Notes under the pieces: model-generated
Told to the model about the DNA's origin: nothing
Seen by the model: only the letters and a program-made list of their open reading frames with translations
Database searches by the model: none
Source: CAZMXS01 sp964570325
Lineage (GTDB): Bacteria > Verrucomicrobiota > Kiritimatiellia > CAIQIC01 > CAZMXS01
NCBI GenBank assembly: GCA_964570325.1
Contig: CAZMXS010000006.1
Span: forward strand, 1 to 64,000
Direction: 5' to 3'
DNA length: 64,000 nucleotides
Translations under genes and position numbers: made by a program
In this document: piece by piece, positions 8,590-17,440 of the stretch
Layout: every line of letters begins with the position of its first letter
Numbering within the stretch: position 1 is the stretch's first letter

Positions 8590-9000
8590 ATGAATGCGCT
8601 CGAGGAAGGCAACGAACTCAACCTGGACTTCGACAAGCTGGCGAAGGCGGTCGCCAAATGCCCGGGGATCATCCCGGTCGCCGTGCAACACGCCGACACC
8701 GGCGAGGTGATCCTGCTGGCGTACACCAATGCCGCCGCGCTGCAAAAGGCGCTCGCGGAGCGCACCGCGATCTTCTGGAGCACTTCGCGCAACGAGCTAT
8801 GGGAAAAGGGCAAGACCTCCGGCGAGACCTTCGATCTGGTCGAGGTCCGCGTAAACTGCGAGCAGAACTCCCTGCTCTACCGCGTCCGACCGCGCCGCGG
8901 CGGGATCTGCCACACGAAAAACAAGGCCGGCCGGCCGCGCAACTGCTATTACCGGCGGCTCGATTTCACGACGGGGCAACTGGAAAACCTGGATCCGTAG
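8590..9000 (+). CDS. hisI: Phosphoribosyl-AMP cyclohydrolase with altered metal site
   Basis: 136 residues, the usual length of the stand-alone histidine-pathway enzyme that opens the ring of phosphoribosyl-AMP. Family blocks are clear: GEVILLAYTN (38-47), SRNELWEKGKTSGE (66-79), CHT (107-109) and the C-terminal CYYRR. The usual Asp-Cys-Asp-x-Asp metal motif is replaced by Asn89-Cys90-Glu91-Gln-Asn93. The cysteines expected to bind zinc (90, 107, 119) remain. No other his gene is in the window; trpE follows. A weak AAAGG precedes the ATG. Confidence 0.88.
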   Translation: MNALEEGNELNLDFDKLAKAVAKCPGIIPVAVQHADTGEVILLAYTNAAALQKALAERTAIFWSTSRNELWEKGKTSGETFDLVEVRVNCEQNSLLYRVRPRRGGICHTKNKAGRPRNCYYRRLDFTTGQLENLDP

Positions 9001-9053
9001 GATATTGTCAAATGCCGCTTGCTCATTGCCATATTTCAGCCATGTGAACCCCC

Positions 9054-10571
9054 ATGCCTTTCTTCCCTGACAAACCCGCATTCCTGGAAAAAGCCCGGCG
9101 AGGCAACCTGGTGCCGGTTTGGTGCGAGTTGCTCGCCGACCAGGACACGCCGGTCGCGGCCTACGAACGCCTGCGGAACGCCCGGCGCCAGGGCGCGCCG
9201 GACGCGCACTCGTTCCTGCTGGAAAGCGTCGAGGGCGGCGAGCATATCGCGCGTTTCTCATTCCTGGGCGCCGCGCCGCGGACCATCTTCCGCGCGGCCG
9301 GCCGGACCGTGACCATCGAGGAGGCGGATGGCGCGCGGCAGGTGCTGCGGGATGCCGACCCGCTGGGCGTCATCAAGGCGCACATGGCCCGCTACCGCGC
9401 CGTGCCCGACCCCGCCCTGCCCCGCTTCTTCGGCGGCGCGGTCGGCTACATCGGTTACGACGCCGTGGCGCAGTTCGACCGCGTGCCGCTCTGTGCCCGC
9501 CCCGGGCTCGACTGGCCGGACATGGTGTTCGGGATCACCGACACGATTCTGATCTTCGACCGAGTGCGCCATTCGCTCAAGATCGTGGCCAACGCTTTCA
9601 TCACGGACGATGCCACGGCGGCTTATGACGACGCCGTGCGCCGGATCGAGGAGACCCAGCACTATTTGGCGCAGCCGATTGCACACCACCCGATAGATTT
9701 GCATGCGCCGGTCCCCGAGCTGCCCTGCCGATCCAACATGACGCCCGGCGAGTTCGCCGCCGCCGTGGAACGCGCCCAGGAATACATCCGCGCAGGGGAC
9801 ATTATCCAGGTCGTGCTTTCCCAGCGCTTCGAGACCGACCGGCCCGGCGATCCGCTCGACGTGTATCGGGCATTGCGCTCGATCAATCCTTCGCCTTACA
9901 TGTTCTGCCTCGATTTCGGCGACCGCCAGCTCGTCGGCTCCTCCCCCGAGGTGCACGTCCGCTGCGAAGAGGGGCGCGCGGAATTGCGGCCGATCGCCGG
10001 CACGCGGCCGCGCGCCGGCGACCCGGCGGACGACGGGCGGCTCGCGCGCGAGCTGCTGGCCGATCCGAAGGAACGGGCGGAGCATATCATGCTCGTGGAC
10101 CTGGCCCGCAACGACTTGGGCCGCGTTTGCCGCTACGGATCGGTTCGCGTGCCGGAATTGATGGTGATCGAGCGCTATAGCCATGTGATGCACATTGTGT
10201 CGGACGTCACCGGAGAACTGGCGCCGGGGCAGGACGCCTATGATGTCATGCGGGCGACATTTCCGGCCGGCACCGTCAGCGGCGCGCCGAAAATCCGCGC
10301 GATGGAAATCATCGCCGAACTCGAGGCCGCCCGCCGCGGTCCTTACGCCGGCGCGGTCGGCTATTTCAGCTTCACCGGCAACCTCGACTCATGCATCGCT
10401 ATTCGAACAGCGGCGCTGGACGCGCACAAGGCGTGCGTGCAGGCCGGCGCGGGCATCGTCGCCGACTCCGACCCCGGACGCGAGTTCGAGGAAACCCAGA
10501 ACAAGGCGCGCGGCCTGCTGAAAGCTCTGGCCGCCGCCCGTCGGTATGCGGCATCGCGGACGGGAGGGTGA
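9054..10571 (+). CDS. trpE: Anthranilate synthase component I
   Basis: 505 residues, typical length. It converts chorismate and ammonia to anthranilate, the first step of tryptophan synthesis, together with the TrpG glutaminase encoded next. The N-terminal LLES motif (55-58) is the tryptophan feedback site. The chorismate-binding catalytic region includes PIAGTRPR (about 312) and GAPKIRAMEII (about 409). The glutaminase gene lies 86 bases downstream on the same strand. Other trp genes are not nearby. Confidence 0.93.
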   Translation: MPFFPDKPAFLEKARRGNLVPVWCELLADQDTPVAAYERLRNARRQGAPDAHSFLLESVEGGEHIARFSFLGAAPRTIFRAAGRTVTIEEADGARQVLRDADPLGVIKAHMARYRAVPDPALPRFFGGAVGYIGYDAVAQFDRVPLCARPGLDWPDMVFGITDTILIFDRVRHSLKIVANAFITDDATAAYDDAVRRIEETQHYLAQPIAHHPIDLHAPVPELPCRSNMTPGEFAAAVERAQEYIRAGDIIQVVLSQRFETDRPGDPLDVYRALRSINPSPYMFCLDFGDRQLVGSSPEVHVRCEEGRAELRPIAGTRPRAGDPADDGRLARELLADPKERAEHIMLVDLARNDLGRVCRYGSVRVPELMVIERYSHVMHIVSDVTGELAPGQDAYDVMRATFPAGTVSGAPKIRAMEIIAELEAARRGPYAGAVGYFSFTGNLDSCIAIRTAALDAHKACVQAGAGIVADSDPGREFEETQNKARGLLKALAAARRYAASRTGG

Positions 10572-10619
10572 GTGCAAAATACAAGGCCGCGGAAGAATGA
10601 AAAAACAGATCCGCCAATA

Positions 10620-10654
10620 TTCAGCTTCGGGTTTCATCCTTCAGGTTTCAATTC
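10620..10654 (+). repeat. Degenerate heptamer tract in front of trpG
   Basis: Five units in register: TTCAGCT, TCGGGTT, TCATCCT, TCAGGTT, TCAATTC, ending three bases before the trpG ATG. The units are related but not identical. This is one of several such tracts in the window. Confidence 0.4.
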
Positions 10655-10657
10655 GCC

Positions 10658-11221
10658 ATGATTCTCGTCATAGATAATTACGACTCGTTTACGTACAACC
10701 TGGTCCAGTATTTGGGCGAGCTGGGCGCGGCGCTCGAGGTTCGGCGCAATGACGCCGTCACGCTCGACCAGATCGCGCAAATGAAACCGGACCGGATCCT
10801 GGTCAGCCCCGGCCCGTGCTCACCCAACGAAGCCGGCCTGTCCTGCGCGGTCATCCGTGAATTCGGACCGCGTGTGCCGCTGCTGGGCGTCTGCCTTGGC
10901 CATCAGTGCATCGGGCAGGTCTACGGCGGACGCGTGGTCCGCGCCGGACGGCTCATGCATGGCAAGACTTCGCTGATCCACCACCGCCGCCAGGGCGTAC
11001 TCGCGGATATGCCGGAACCCTTCGAGGCCATCCGTTATCATTCCTTGCTGGTCGAGCGCGCCAGTCTGCCGGCGGAACTTGAAATCACCGCCGAGACCGA
11101 TCAGGGCGAAATCATGGGATTGCAGCACCGATCGCACCCCGTTCACGGTGTTCAGTTCCACCCGGAATCCATCCTGACCCAAGGCGGAATTAACATTCTA
11201 AAGCGTTTTTTGGCATTGTAA
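10658..11221 (+). CDS. trpG: Anthranilate / aminodeoxychorismate synthase glutaminase
   Basis: 187 residues, a class I glutamine amidotransferase that feeds ammonia to TrpE; many bacteria share it with folate (PabA) synthesis. The oxyanion motif SPGPCSPNEAG, the nucleophile Cys79 in GVCLGHQ, and the His168/Glu170 pair in FHPES are present. Its position directly after trpE supports the tryptophan role. With no separate pabA in view, a dual role is possible. Confidence 0.93.
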   Translation: MILVIDNYDSFTYNLVQYLGELGAALEVRRNDAVTLDQIAQMKPDRILVSPGPCSPNEAGLSCAVIREFGPRVPLLGVCLGHQCIGQVYGGRVVRAGRLMHGKTSLIHHRRQGVLADMPEPFEAIRYHSLLVERASLPAELEITAETDQGEIMGLQHRSHPVHGVQFHPESILTQGGINILKRFLAL

Positions 11222-11323
11222 GCGGGGAGAATGGGGTAAACTTCGATAAGATAAAAAACGAGGCGGGGGAAGCGCGGCAGGAGCAGAAAGAAAGTTAAGA
11301 GCGAGAGAAACAAACGGGAAACG

Positions 11324-12403
11324 ATGGAGACGGGGAATATCTATAGCCAGCCGGAGCTGCCGCCGCCGACCAAGCCGGAAGGGCCGCCGGATGTCGAGTT
11401 GACCGCCGAGAAGGCGCGCGCCAAAGTCAAACGCGACATTGTCGGATTCACCACGGCAATCCTGGTGGTCTTGGGCATTGCCATCTGGCTGATTTCCGCT
11501 CAAGAGCAACGCCACCGCGAGCAAAGCCCCGTGCCGGCCACCAACGCGCCCGAACTGCTCTCCGCGCCCCTGCGATTGCCGACCAATCCGCCGCCAGTCA
11601 CCTTCAAGATCGAAAACACCACCTTCAGCGAAGGGCCCGCCCCGACCAATACACCGCTGGATCCCGCGACCCTGGCCCGGGCCATGGGCGAAGTGCGCAT
11701 CGCCAATCAGTACCTGCGCGCGGAGGAACTGGACTCGGCAGAGGAGCATGCTCGCCAGGCGCTGGCCATCTGGCCTGACCTGAACGCCGGCCAGCGCCTG
11801 CTGGGGTTGATCTACACGCAGCGTGGACAATTCGACCAGGCCATCGCGGTTTTCGAGAAAGCCCGCCAGACCGACCCCGCCAACCCGGAAGTGCTCAACA
11901 ATATGGCCACCGCCTTCATGCAAAAACGCATGATGGACAAGGCGGAGGAATTGCTCCAGACCGCGCTGCAGCTCGATCCGGGGTTTACCGGGGCCTACCT
12001 CACCCTGGGGGTGCTGTGCGGGGCGCCCGGCCGCTAGGCGGCGGCGGCCGATTATCTGGCGCGGGGGCGGGCGCGCCAGCCCGGCAATGTCAACGCGCGC
12101 AACAACCTCGCCGTCGCGCTGATCCGGATCGGCCGCTACGACGAAGGCCGCGCTGAACTTAACCGCATCATCGAGGAACGACCGGATCTGGCCACCGCCT
12201 ATTTCAACACGGCCATCGCCTATTTGCTCGAAGGCAACATTCCGGAGACAATGAACTGGATCCAGCGCGGCGCTGATCGCTGCAATCCCGCCATCCTGCA
12301 AAAATATCTGGCCGACCCGGATTTCAATCCGATCCGCGGTTATCCCGAGTTCCAGAAGTTCATGAACCGCATCACCCCCGAAGTGCCGAAGATCGGCCCA
12401 TAA
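11324..12403 (+). pseudogene. TPR membrane protein interrupted by an in-frame TAG
   Basis: One reading frame of 360 codons runs from 11324 to the TAA at 12401-12403, with a single TAG at 12035-12037 (codon 238). The N-terminus has a cytosolic segment, one transmembrane helix (about 41-58) and a Pro-rich linker, then TPR repeats. The repeats continue in the same frame after the TAG (AAAADYLARGRA, then ARNNLAVALIRIGRYDEG). The interrupted repeat reads GGCCGCTAG where the next repeat reads GGCCGCTAC (Gly-Arg-Tyr), so a Tyr codon changed by one base is the simplest reading. A sequence error, real nonsense mutation or read-through are all possible. Confidence 0.8.
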
Positions 12404-12416
12404 GGATCACCGCCCG

Positions 12417-13166
12417 ATGGATCTGCGTGAACTATTGCAGCAGGTGGCCGCCGGATCGCTTTCCGTCGCCGCGGCGCTTGAATCCCTGCAAACCCAGGGG
12501 GACCGGCATCTGGGCTATGCCCAACTGGACTTGGACCGGCATCGGCGGCGGGGTTTCCCCGAAGTCATTTTCTGCCCCGGCAAGACCCCCGACCAAATCA
12601 TCGGCATCATCCGCTCGCTTAAGGAGGCCGGCCAGCCGGTTTTCGCCACGCGGGCGACCCCCGCGGTGTTCGCGGCCATCCGCGCCGCGCATCCCGATGC
12701 CCGCTATCACGAATTGGCGCGGGCCATCACGATTGATTGCGGCCCGGCCGCCCCGGCCGTTGGCCGCGTGGCGGTCGTCTGCGCGGGCACGGCGGACTTG
12801 CCGGTCGCGGAGGAGGCCGCTCTGACCGCCGAACGCCTCGGAGCTTGCGTGGAGCGCGTGTCCGATGTAGGCGTGGCGGGGCTGCACCGGGTCATGGGAC
12901 ACCTTGAACTCCTGCGCGCCGCCCGAGCGCTCGTGGTCGTCGCCGGAATGGAGGGCGCGCTGCCTTCCGTCATCGGCGGCCTGGTGGACCGGCCGATCAT
13001 CGCGGTGCCGACCAGCATTGGCTATGGCATGAACTTCCAGGGTTTGGCGGCGCTGCTGGCCATGCTCAACTCCTGCGTCCCCGGCATCACGGTGGTCAAC
13101 GTGGACAACGGCTTCGGCGCCGGCTGCGCGGCGGCGCTGATCAATCGCGTGGGAGAAAGACCATGA
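12417..13166 (+). CDS. larB: LarB, pyridinium biscarboxylic acid synthase (nickel pincer cofactor)
   Basis: 249 residues. LarB carboxylates and hydrolyses nicotinic acid adenine dinucleotide, the first step to the nickel-pincer nucleotide cofactor of lactate racemase-type enzymes. Its C-terminal half is related to PurE carboxylase, seen as VVVAGMEGALPSVIGGL and VPTSIGYGMNF. The N-terminal block RGFPEVIFCPGKTP is also typical. It overlaps larC by 4 bases (ATGA). larE and a LarA enzyme are not in the window. Confidence 0.9.
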   Translation: MDLRELLQQVAAGSLSVAAALESLQTQGDRHLGYAQLDLDRHRRRGFPEVIFCPGKTPDQIIGIIRSLKEAGQPVFATRATPAVFAAIRAAHPDARYHELARAITIDCGPAAPAVGRVAVVCAGTADLPVAEEAALTAERLGACVERVSDVGVAGLHRVMGHLELLRAARALVVVAGMEGALPSVIGGLVDRPIIAVPTSIGYGMNFQGLAALLAMLNSCVPGITVVNVDNGFGAGCAAALINRVGERP

Positions 13167-14356
13167 GACAAGTCCGGCTGGACAGCGTCGGCGGCGCCAG
13201 CGGCGACCTGATCATGGGCGCGTTGATCGAACTGGGTATCCCCGCCGCATCCATCCAGGCCGCCGTCGCCAGCCTCGGCATCGAGCCATTCCAAATCGAG
13301 GCGCAGCCCTGTGAGAGCCACCACCTGCGCGGCATCCGTGTCACCGTTCACACGGATGCGCCGGGCCGGCATCATCATGCCCACCGCGGCATCGCCGAAA
13401 TCCGGCGCTTGCTGGCGGACGGACCTTTGCCGGAGCCGGTCCGGCGCGCCAGTCTGGCCATCTTCGAGCGCATCGCCGCCGTCGAAGCCAAAATCCACGG
13501 CCGTGAGGCGGACCATGTGCACCTGCACGAACTGGGGGAAACGGATTCCATCGTGGATATCGTCGGCTGCTGCTTTGCCCTGCACGAACTGGGCGCGGAC
13601 GGCATTACGTGCGGCCCGTTGCCGGTGGGCTGCGGCACGATCCGCTGCGCGCACGGGTTGCTTCCAAACCCCGCGCCGGCCACGGCGGAACTGCTGGCGG
13701 GGTTCATGCTGGAGCAAACGGACGAGCCGTTTGAACTGGTCACGCCAACCGGGGCCGCCCTGCTCGCGCACTGGCGCGCGGAGCCGCCGGCCGGCGGTAT
13801 GCGCCTGCTCCGCGCCGGCTATAGCTTCGGGCATTACGAGCTCCGCGCGCGGCCCAACCTGTTGCGCGCCTGCCTGCTGGAAGCCGACGCCGGGCCGGCG
13901 CCGGCCGACACCTGTCTGGTGCTCGAATGCAATCTCGACGACACCACGCCGGAAATTCTCGGCGCGCTGCTGGCGACGCTGATTGAAGCCGGCGCGCTGG
14001 ACGCCTTTTTCACACCGGTCCAGATGAAGAAGAATCGGCCGGCGGTTCTGCTCACCGTGCTCTGCCGGCCGGATCAGCGGGAGGCCATGCTCGACACGAT
14101 CTTCCACGGCTGCACCACCTTCGGCGTGCGCGAATACCCGGCCCGCCGGGCCATGCTGGCGCGGCGGTTCGTGGAAACGGCCACCCCCTATGGCAAGGTG
14201 CGCGTAAAAATCGGCGCCTGGCGCGGTCGAGATGTGACGCGGGCGCCGGAAATGGAGGATTGCCTCCGGCTGGCGCGCGCGCAAGGCGTCGGCATCCGCG
14301 CGGTGTACGAAGCGGCCTGCCGGTCCCACAACGATACGGAGATTGTTCCGCCATGA
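13163..14356 (+). CDS. larC: LarC, nickel insertion cyclometallase
   Basis: 397 residues. LarC inserts nickel into the pincer precursor in a CTP-dependent reaction. The N-terminus VGGASGDLIMGALIELG, a His-rich stretch near residue 70 (HHHAHRG), and VHLHELGETDSIVDIVG are hallmark regions. Some Firmicute larC genes are split by a frameshift; here the frame is continuous. Its start overlaps the larB stop, and its stop overlaps the next gene's ATG. Confidence 0.92.
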   Translation: MRQVRLDSVGGASGDLIMGALIELGIPAASIQAAVASLGIEPFQIEAQPCESHHLRGIRVTVHTDAPGRHHHAHRGIAEIRRLLADGPLPEPVRRASLAIFERIAAVEAKIHGREADHVHLHELGETDSIVDIVGCCFALHELGADGITCGPLPVGCGTIRCAHGLLPNPAPATAELLAGFMLEQTDEPFELVTPTGAALLAHWRAEPPAGGMRLLRAGYSFGHYELRARPNLLRACLLEADAGPAPADTCLVLECNLDDTTPEILGALLATLIEAGALDAFFTPVQMKKNRPAVLLTVLCRPDQREAMLDTIFHGCTTFGVREYPARRAMLARRFVETATPYGKVRVKIGAWRGRDVTRAPEMEDCLRLARAQGVGIRAVYEAACRSHNDTEIVPP

Positions 14357-16194
14357 TTTGCGGTCCTGCTTGGAAACCGGCGGCTCACGGCGAAGCGGCG
14401 GCGCGATGGCTCCTGGGCTTGGTCCTTTTCACGGCGGCCCACGCGCGGGCGCAGGAGGAACCGCAGCCGGCGGCGATTACCGTCCCGGCCGCGCACTTCA
14501 CGGTCCGGCCGGCCGGCCGGGCCTTGGACGGCGGCTGGCAATTCACCGGCAACGGAGCGCTCGAATGCGGCCTGCTGCTCCCCACCAACGGACTGTACAC
14601 CTTTGTGCTGGTCGCCAGTGGCGCGCCGGCCGCCGGTGAATGGCCGCGACTGAACATGGAAATTGACAACGAAACAGCGCTCGACGCCCCGATCGCGTCG
14701 TCCAACTGGATTCCGCTCACCGTGGTCCGCGAACTCGCGGCCGGCCGGCGCCGACTGGCTGTGGAGCTGTGGAACGCTACCACGGAACGCCGGCTCCAGG
14801 TCGCGCATGTGACCATTGTTTCCCCCCCGATGGCGCCGGCGGCGCAACCGCTGGGCGACGACGCGTATCGCGCCTGGATTCACACGTTGGAGCAGGCGGC
14901 GTTTGCGCGCGCAGACGCCCGAATCGAACAGGTGCGTAAAGGCGAATTGACGGTGCGCGTGATCGAGACCAACGGCGCCGCGGTCGCCGGCGCGGAGGTG
15001 GCGGTGCGCCAGATCGCGCATGAATTTGCCTTCGGCGCCGCCCTGAACGCCGGTTTCTTCCAATCCGCGCCGCCGGCGGCGGATGTCGCGCGGGCGTTGA
15101 ATGTCTTCACCCAGTTTTTCAACTGCGCCGATTCGGGCGACGCATTCAATTGGGCGGGCATGGAGCCCGCGCCCGGCCAGATCAACTACACGATTCCGGA
15201 TCGTATGTCGGCTTGGTGCCTGGCCAGCGGAGTTCCGCTTCATGGGCAGGGCATTTTTCAAGGCTGCGGTCTGCCGCAATGGGTGGCGGCGCTTTCCAAC
15301 GAGGCGCGGGAGGCGCGCCTGCTCCAACACGTGCGGCTGGTCGCCGAACGTTACCGTGAATCGGTGCGGGACTGGGATTTGTTGAGCGGCTGGCTATCGT
15401 GCCCGGCAGCGGCGGCTCGGCCGGTGCTGACGCTGGGCCCACGCATTTTTCGGGCGGCCGGAGCCAGCGCGCCGGAAGCCATCCTGCGGGTGACGGATGC
15501 CGGCATTCTCGAAGGGGGCAACTTGCGGCGCTATGTGCGGCTGGTCCGTTCCCTGCTGGATGCCGGCGCGCCGGTCAGCGGTCTCGGCGCACAAGCCTGT
15601 TTTCGGGCGGAACCCGACCCGATCCGGCTGGCGTACGCGCTGGACTTGCTGGCGGAATTGCGCTTGCCGATCCGGCTGACGGGCGCCGCTTTCCCCGGCG
15701 TGGCGGACGACCGGGCGCGCGCCCTGGAAACCCTGTACCGCATCGCCTTTTCCAGCCCGTCGGTTTCCGGGATTCTGCTCGCGGATTTCTGGGAACCATT
15801 GCACCCTCAGCCCACCGCGGCTATGTGGCGCGCGGACGGCTCCATGACACCGGCGGCCAAAGCCTACGGCCAGCTCGTCTTTGATCGGTGGTGGACCCGG
15901 GCAAACGGCCGGACCGGCAAGGACGGCTTTTATGTCTGCCGCGCCTTCTATGGCCGGCACGCCGTCGCCATCCGCGCCCCGGACGGCCGGGCCGTTACCG
16001 GCGCCATCGAGCTGCCCAATGATCGCGGCGCCGCGCTGCTCACCCTCCGCCTGCCGCCAGCCGCGCCCCAAGCCGCGCCAATCGGGATGGCGACCGCGCC
16101 TACCCGACCTGTGGAGCCGGACAAGCCCGCCACGCCGCCGCCACCCGCAAACGACGAGGGCGAGGAAGACTGGAACAAACCCGTCGGCATGTAA
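14353..16194 (+). CDS. Secreted GH10-like protein lacking both catalytic glutamates
   Basis: 613 residues when started at the ATG that overlaps the larC stop. An N-terminal signal-like segment (about 22-38) ends near AHARAQEE. A carbohydrate-binding-like beta domain follows, then a region resembling glycoside hydrolase family 10: FGAALNAGFF, FNWAGMEPAPGQINY, GIFQGCGLPQW, then RDWDLLSGW and IRLTGAAF. In active GH10 enzymes these last two sites carry the acid/base and nucleophile Glu. Here they read Ser-Gly (about residue 341) and Gly (about residue 442). The fold is thus probably kept without xylanase chemistry. Confidence 0.65.
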   Translation: MICGPAWKPAAHGEAAARWLLGLVLFTAAHARAQEEPQPAAITVPAAHFTVRPAGRALDGGWQFTGNGALECGLLLPTNGLYTFVLVASGAPAAGEWPRLNMEIDNETALDAPIASSNWIPLTVVRELAAGRRRLAVELWNATTERRLQVAHVTIVSPPMAPAAQPLGDDAYRAWIHTLEQAAFARADARIEQVRKGELTVRVIETNGAAVAGAEVAVRQIAHEFAFGAALNAGFFQSAPPAADVARALNVFTQFFNCADSGDAFNWAGMEPAPGQINYTIPDRMSAWCLASGVPLHGQGIFQGCGLPQWVAALSNEAREARLLQHVRLVAERYRESVRDWDLLSGWLSCPAAAARPVLTLGPRIFRAAGASAPEAILRVTDAGILEGGNLRRYVRLVRSLLDAGAPVSGLGAQACFRAEPDPIRLAYALDLLAELRLPIRLTGAAFPGVADDRARALETLYRIAFSSPSVSGILLADFWEPLHPQPTAAMWRADGSMTPAAKAYGQLVFDRWWTRANGRTGKDGFYVCRAFYGRHAVAIRAPDGRAVTGAIELPNDRGAALLTLRLPPAAPQAAPIGMATAPTRPVEPDKPATPPPPANDEGEEDWNKPVGM

Positions 16195-16251
16195 CCGGCA
16201 CCCCCGCGCATAAACCGTTTGGACCCATCCATCCATTTGCACCTATGCGTA

Positions 16252-16545
16252 ATGGAATGGCGGATCACGAGCCTATGCAATGAACAGCTCACCCTTTCAA
16301 CCGACGCGAAAACCCTTGCGCCGGCCCGACGTTATGCGCGGACACACCACGCCACCTTAAGCCGCTTGATCCGTGATAATATGGTAAACGTGGCCCGCGC
16401 CGAAGCCGCGGGACGCAAGGGCCGGAGAATTCAGCCGGCTTGGGCCGCCGCGGGAACAACCCAGAGCGCCTGCATTCTCCGAAGACTTGGGGGCCGGACA
16501 CTGCTATACCGGGATCAAGGGAGTGAATTCATTCGCCGCAGTTAA
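16252..16545 (+). CDS. Possible orphan antitoxin-like protein
   Basis: A small ORF of 97 codons in the gap between the GH10-like gene and nadK. Its first part, NEQLTLSTDAKTLAPARRYARTHHATLSRLI, resembles ribbon-helix-helix antitoxins of the DUF6364/VapB-like type, in which a beta strand (LTLS) precedes two helices. No toxin ORF follows. The C-terminal part is basic and has no recognised domain. The rest of 16195-16567 holds nothing else recognisable. It may be a remnant. Start choice is uncertain (an alternative lies at 16219). Confidence 0.35.
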   Translation: MEWRITSLCNEQLTLSTDAKTLAPARRYARTHHATLSRLIRDNMVNVARAEAAGRKGRRIQPAWAAAGTTQSACILRRLGGRTLLYRDQGSEFIRRS

Positions 16546-16567
16546 ATCATAATCCACGGCTTCGGTC

Positions 16568-17440
16568 TCACACACTGGAGCCGCGCCAATGCAGTTTCTG
16601 GCGCAGTAACTCAAAATAGCTGTATCCCGGCAGATGGATAAAACGCACCCCGCGGCGGCTGCGGCGGATTTCCAGCCGGTCGCCGGTTTGCAGCGGGCGC
16701 TCCTCCTGGCCGTCCACCGAAAGCAGCAGCCGCTTCTGCGCCTCGCTGATGCATACCTCGACTACGCACCGATCCGGCACCACAAGCGGTCGGTTGCTGA
16801 GCGTGTGCGGACAGATCGCGCCGATGACGAAAACCGGTGTTTCCGGCGCCAGGATCGGGCCGCCGGCAGACAGGGAGTGGCCGGTGCTGCCGGTCGGCGT
16901 GGAAACGATCAAGCCGTCGCACGCGAATGATGCGACGGGTTCGCGGTCAATCGCCACAGCCAGAAGGCTCAACCGCGCGGACGTGCCCCAGCCGATGACC
17001 AGGTCGTTCAACGCGCGATAGCGGGCGATCACGCGGCCGGCGCGCCAGACCCGGCCTTCGGCCATCGCGCGGCTCGATGTGCTGAACCGGCCGATGACCA
17101 GCGCTTCCAGCCCCTTCTCCAGGTTTTCCTCGGTGACGCTGGTCAGGAATCCCAAGCTGCCGAGGTTCACCCCAAGCACCGGCTTGTCTGCGCCGTTCAG
17201 CAGGCGGACCGCGCGCAGCATACTGCCATCGCCACCCAGGGCCAGCAACACATCCACGCGCGCGGCCAGGCCGGGGGGCGCCACCGCGCGGCATCCGGGC
17301 AGGCGGCGCGCGGTTTCGCCGGCCGCCACCAGTTCGCAGCCCAGTTCCGCCGCCTTGGCCGCCAACCGCCGCAGCACTTGCGCCGCGTGCGGCTTCCGGC
17401 AATTGGCCAACACCCCAATGCGTTTTATTTTTTTCGCCAT
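16568..17440 (-). CDS. nadK: NAD kinase
   Basis: 290 residues. It phosphorylates NAD to NADP in the cytosol. Motifs: ALGGDGSMLRA (GGDG at about 69-72), VNLGSLGFLT (91-100), the NDLVIG block and the Gly-rich DGLIVSTPTGSTGHSLSAGGP. The ATG at 17440 lies 15 bases inside the tlyA end, with AAGGAG 11 bases upstream. tlyA-nadK adjacency is common in bacteria and supports one transcript. Confidence 0.93.
   Translation of the reverse strand: MAKKIKRIGVLANCRKPHAAQVLRRLAAKAAELGCELVAAGETARRLPGCRAVAPPGLAARVDVLLALGGDGSMLRAVRLLNGADKPVLGVNLGSLGFLTSVTEENLEKGLEALVIGRFSTSSRAMAEGRVWRAGRVIARYRALNDLVIGWGTSARLSLLAVAIDREPVASFACDGLIVSTPTGSTGHSLSAGGPILAPETPVFVIGAICPHTLSNRPLVVPDRCVVEVCISEAQKRLLLSVDGQEERPLQTGDRLEIRRSRRGVRFIHLPGYSYFELLRQKLHWRGSSV

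Noticed and set aside
9001..9053. Reading through the TAG at the end of hisI
   Set aside because: HisI ends at its normal length and the following bases show no coding sense, so this TAG is a true stop.
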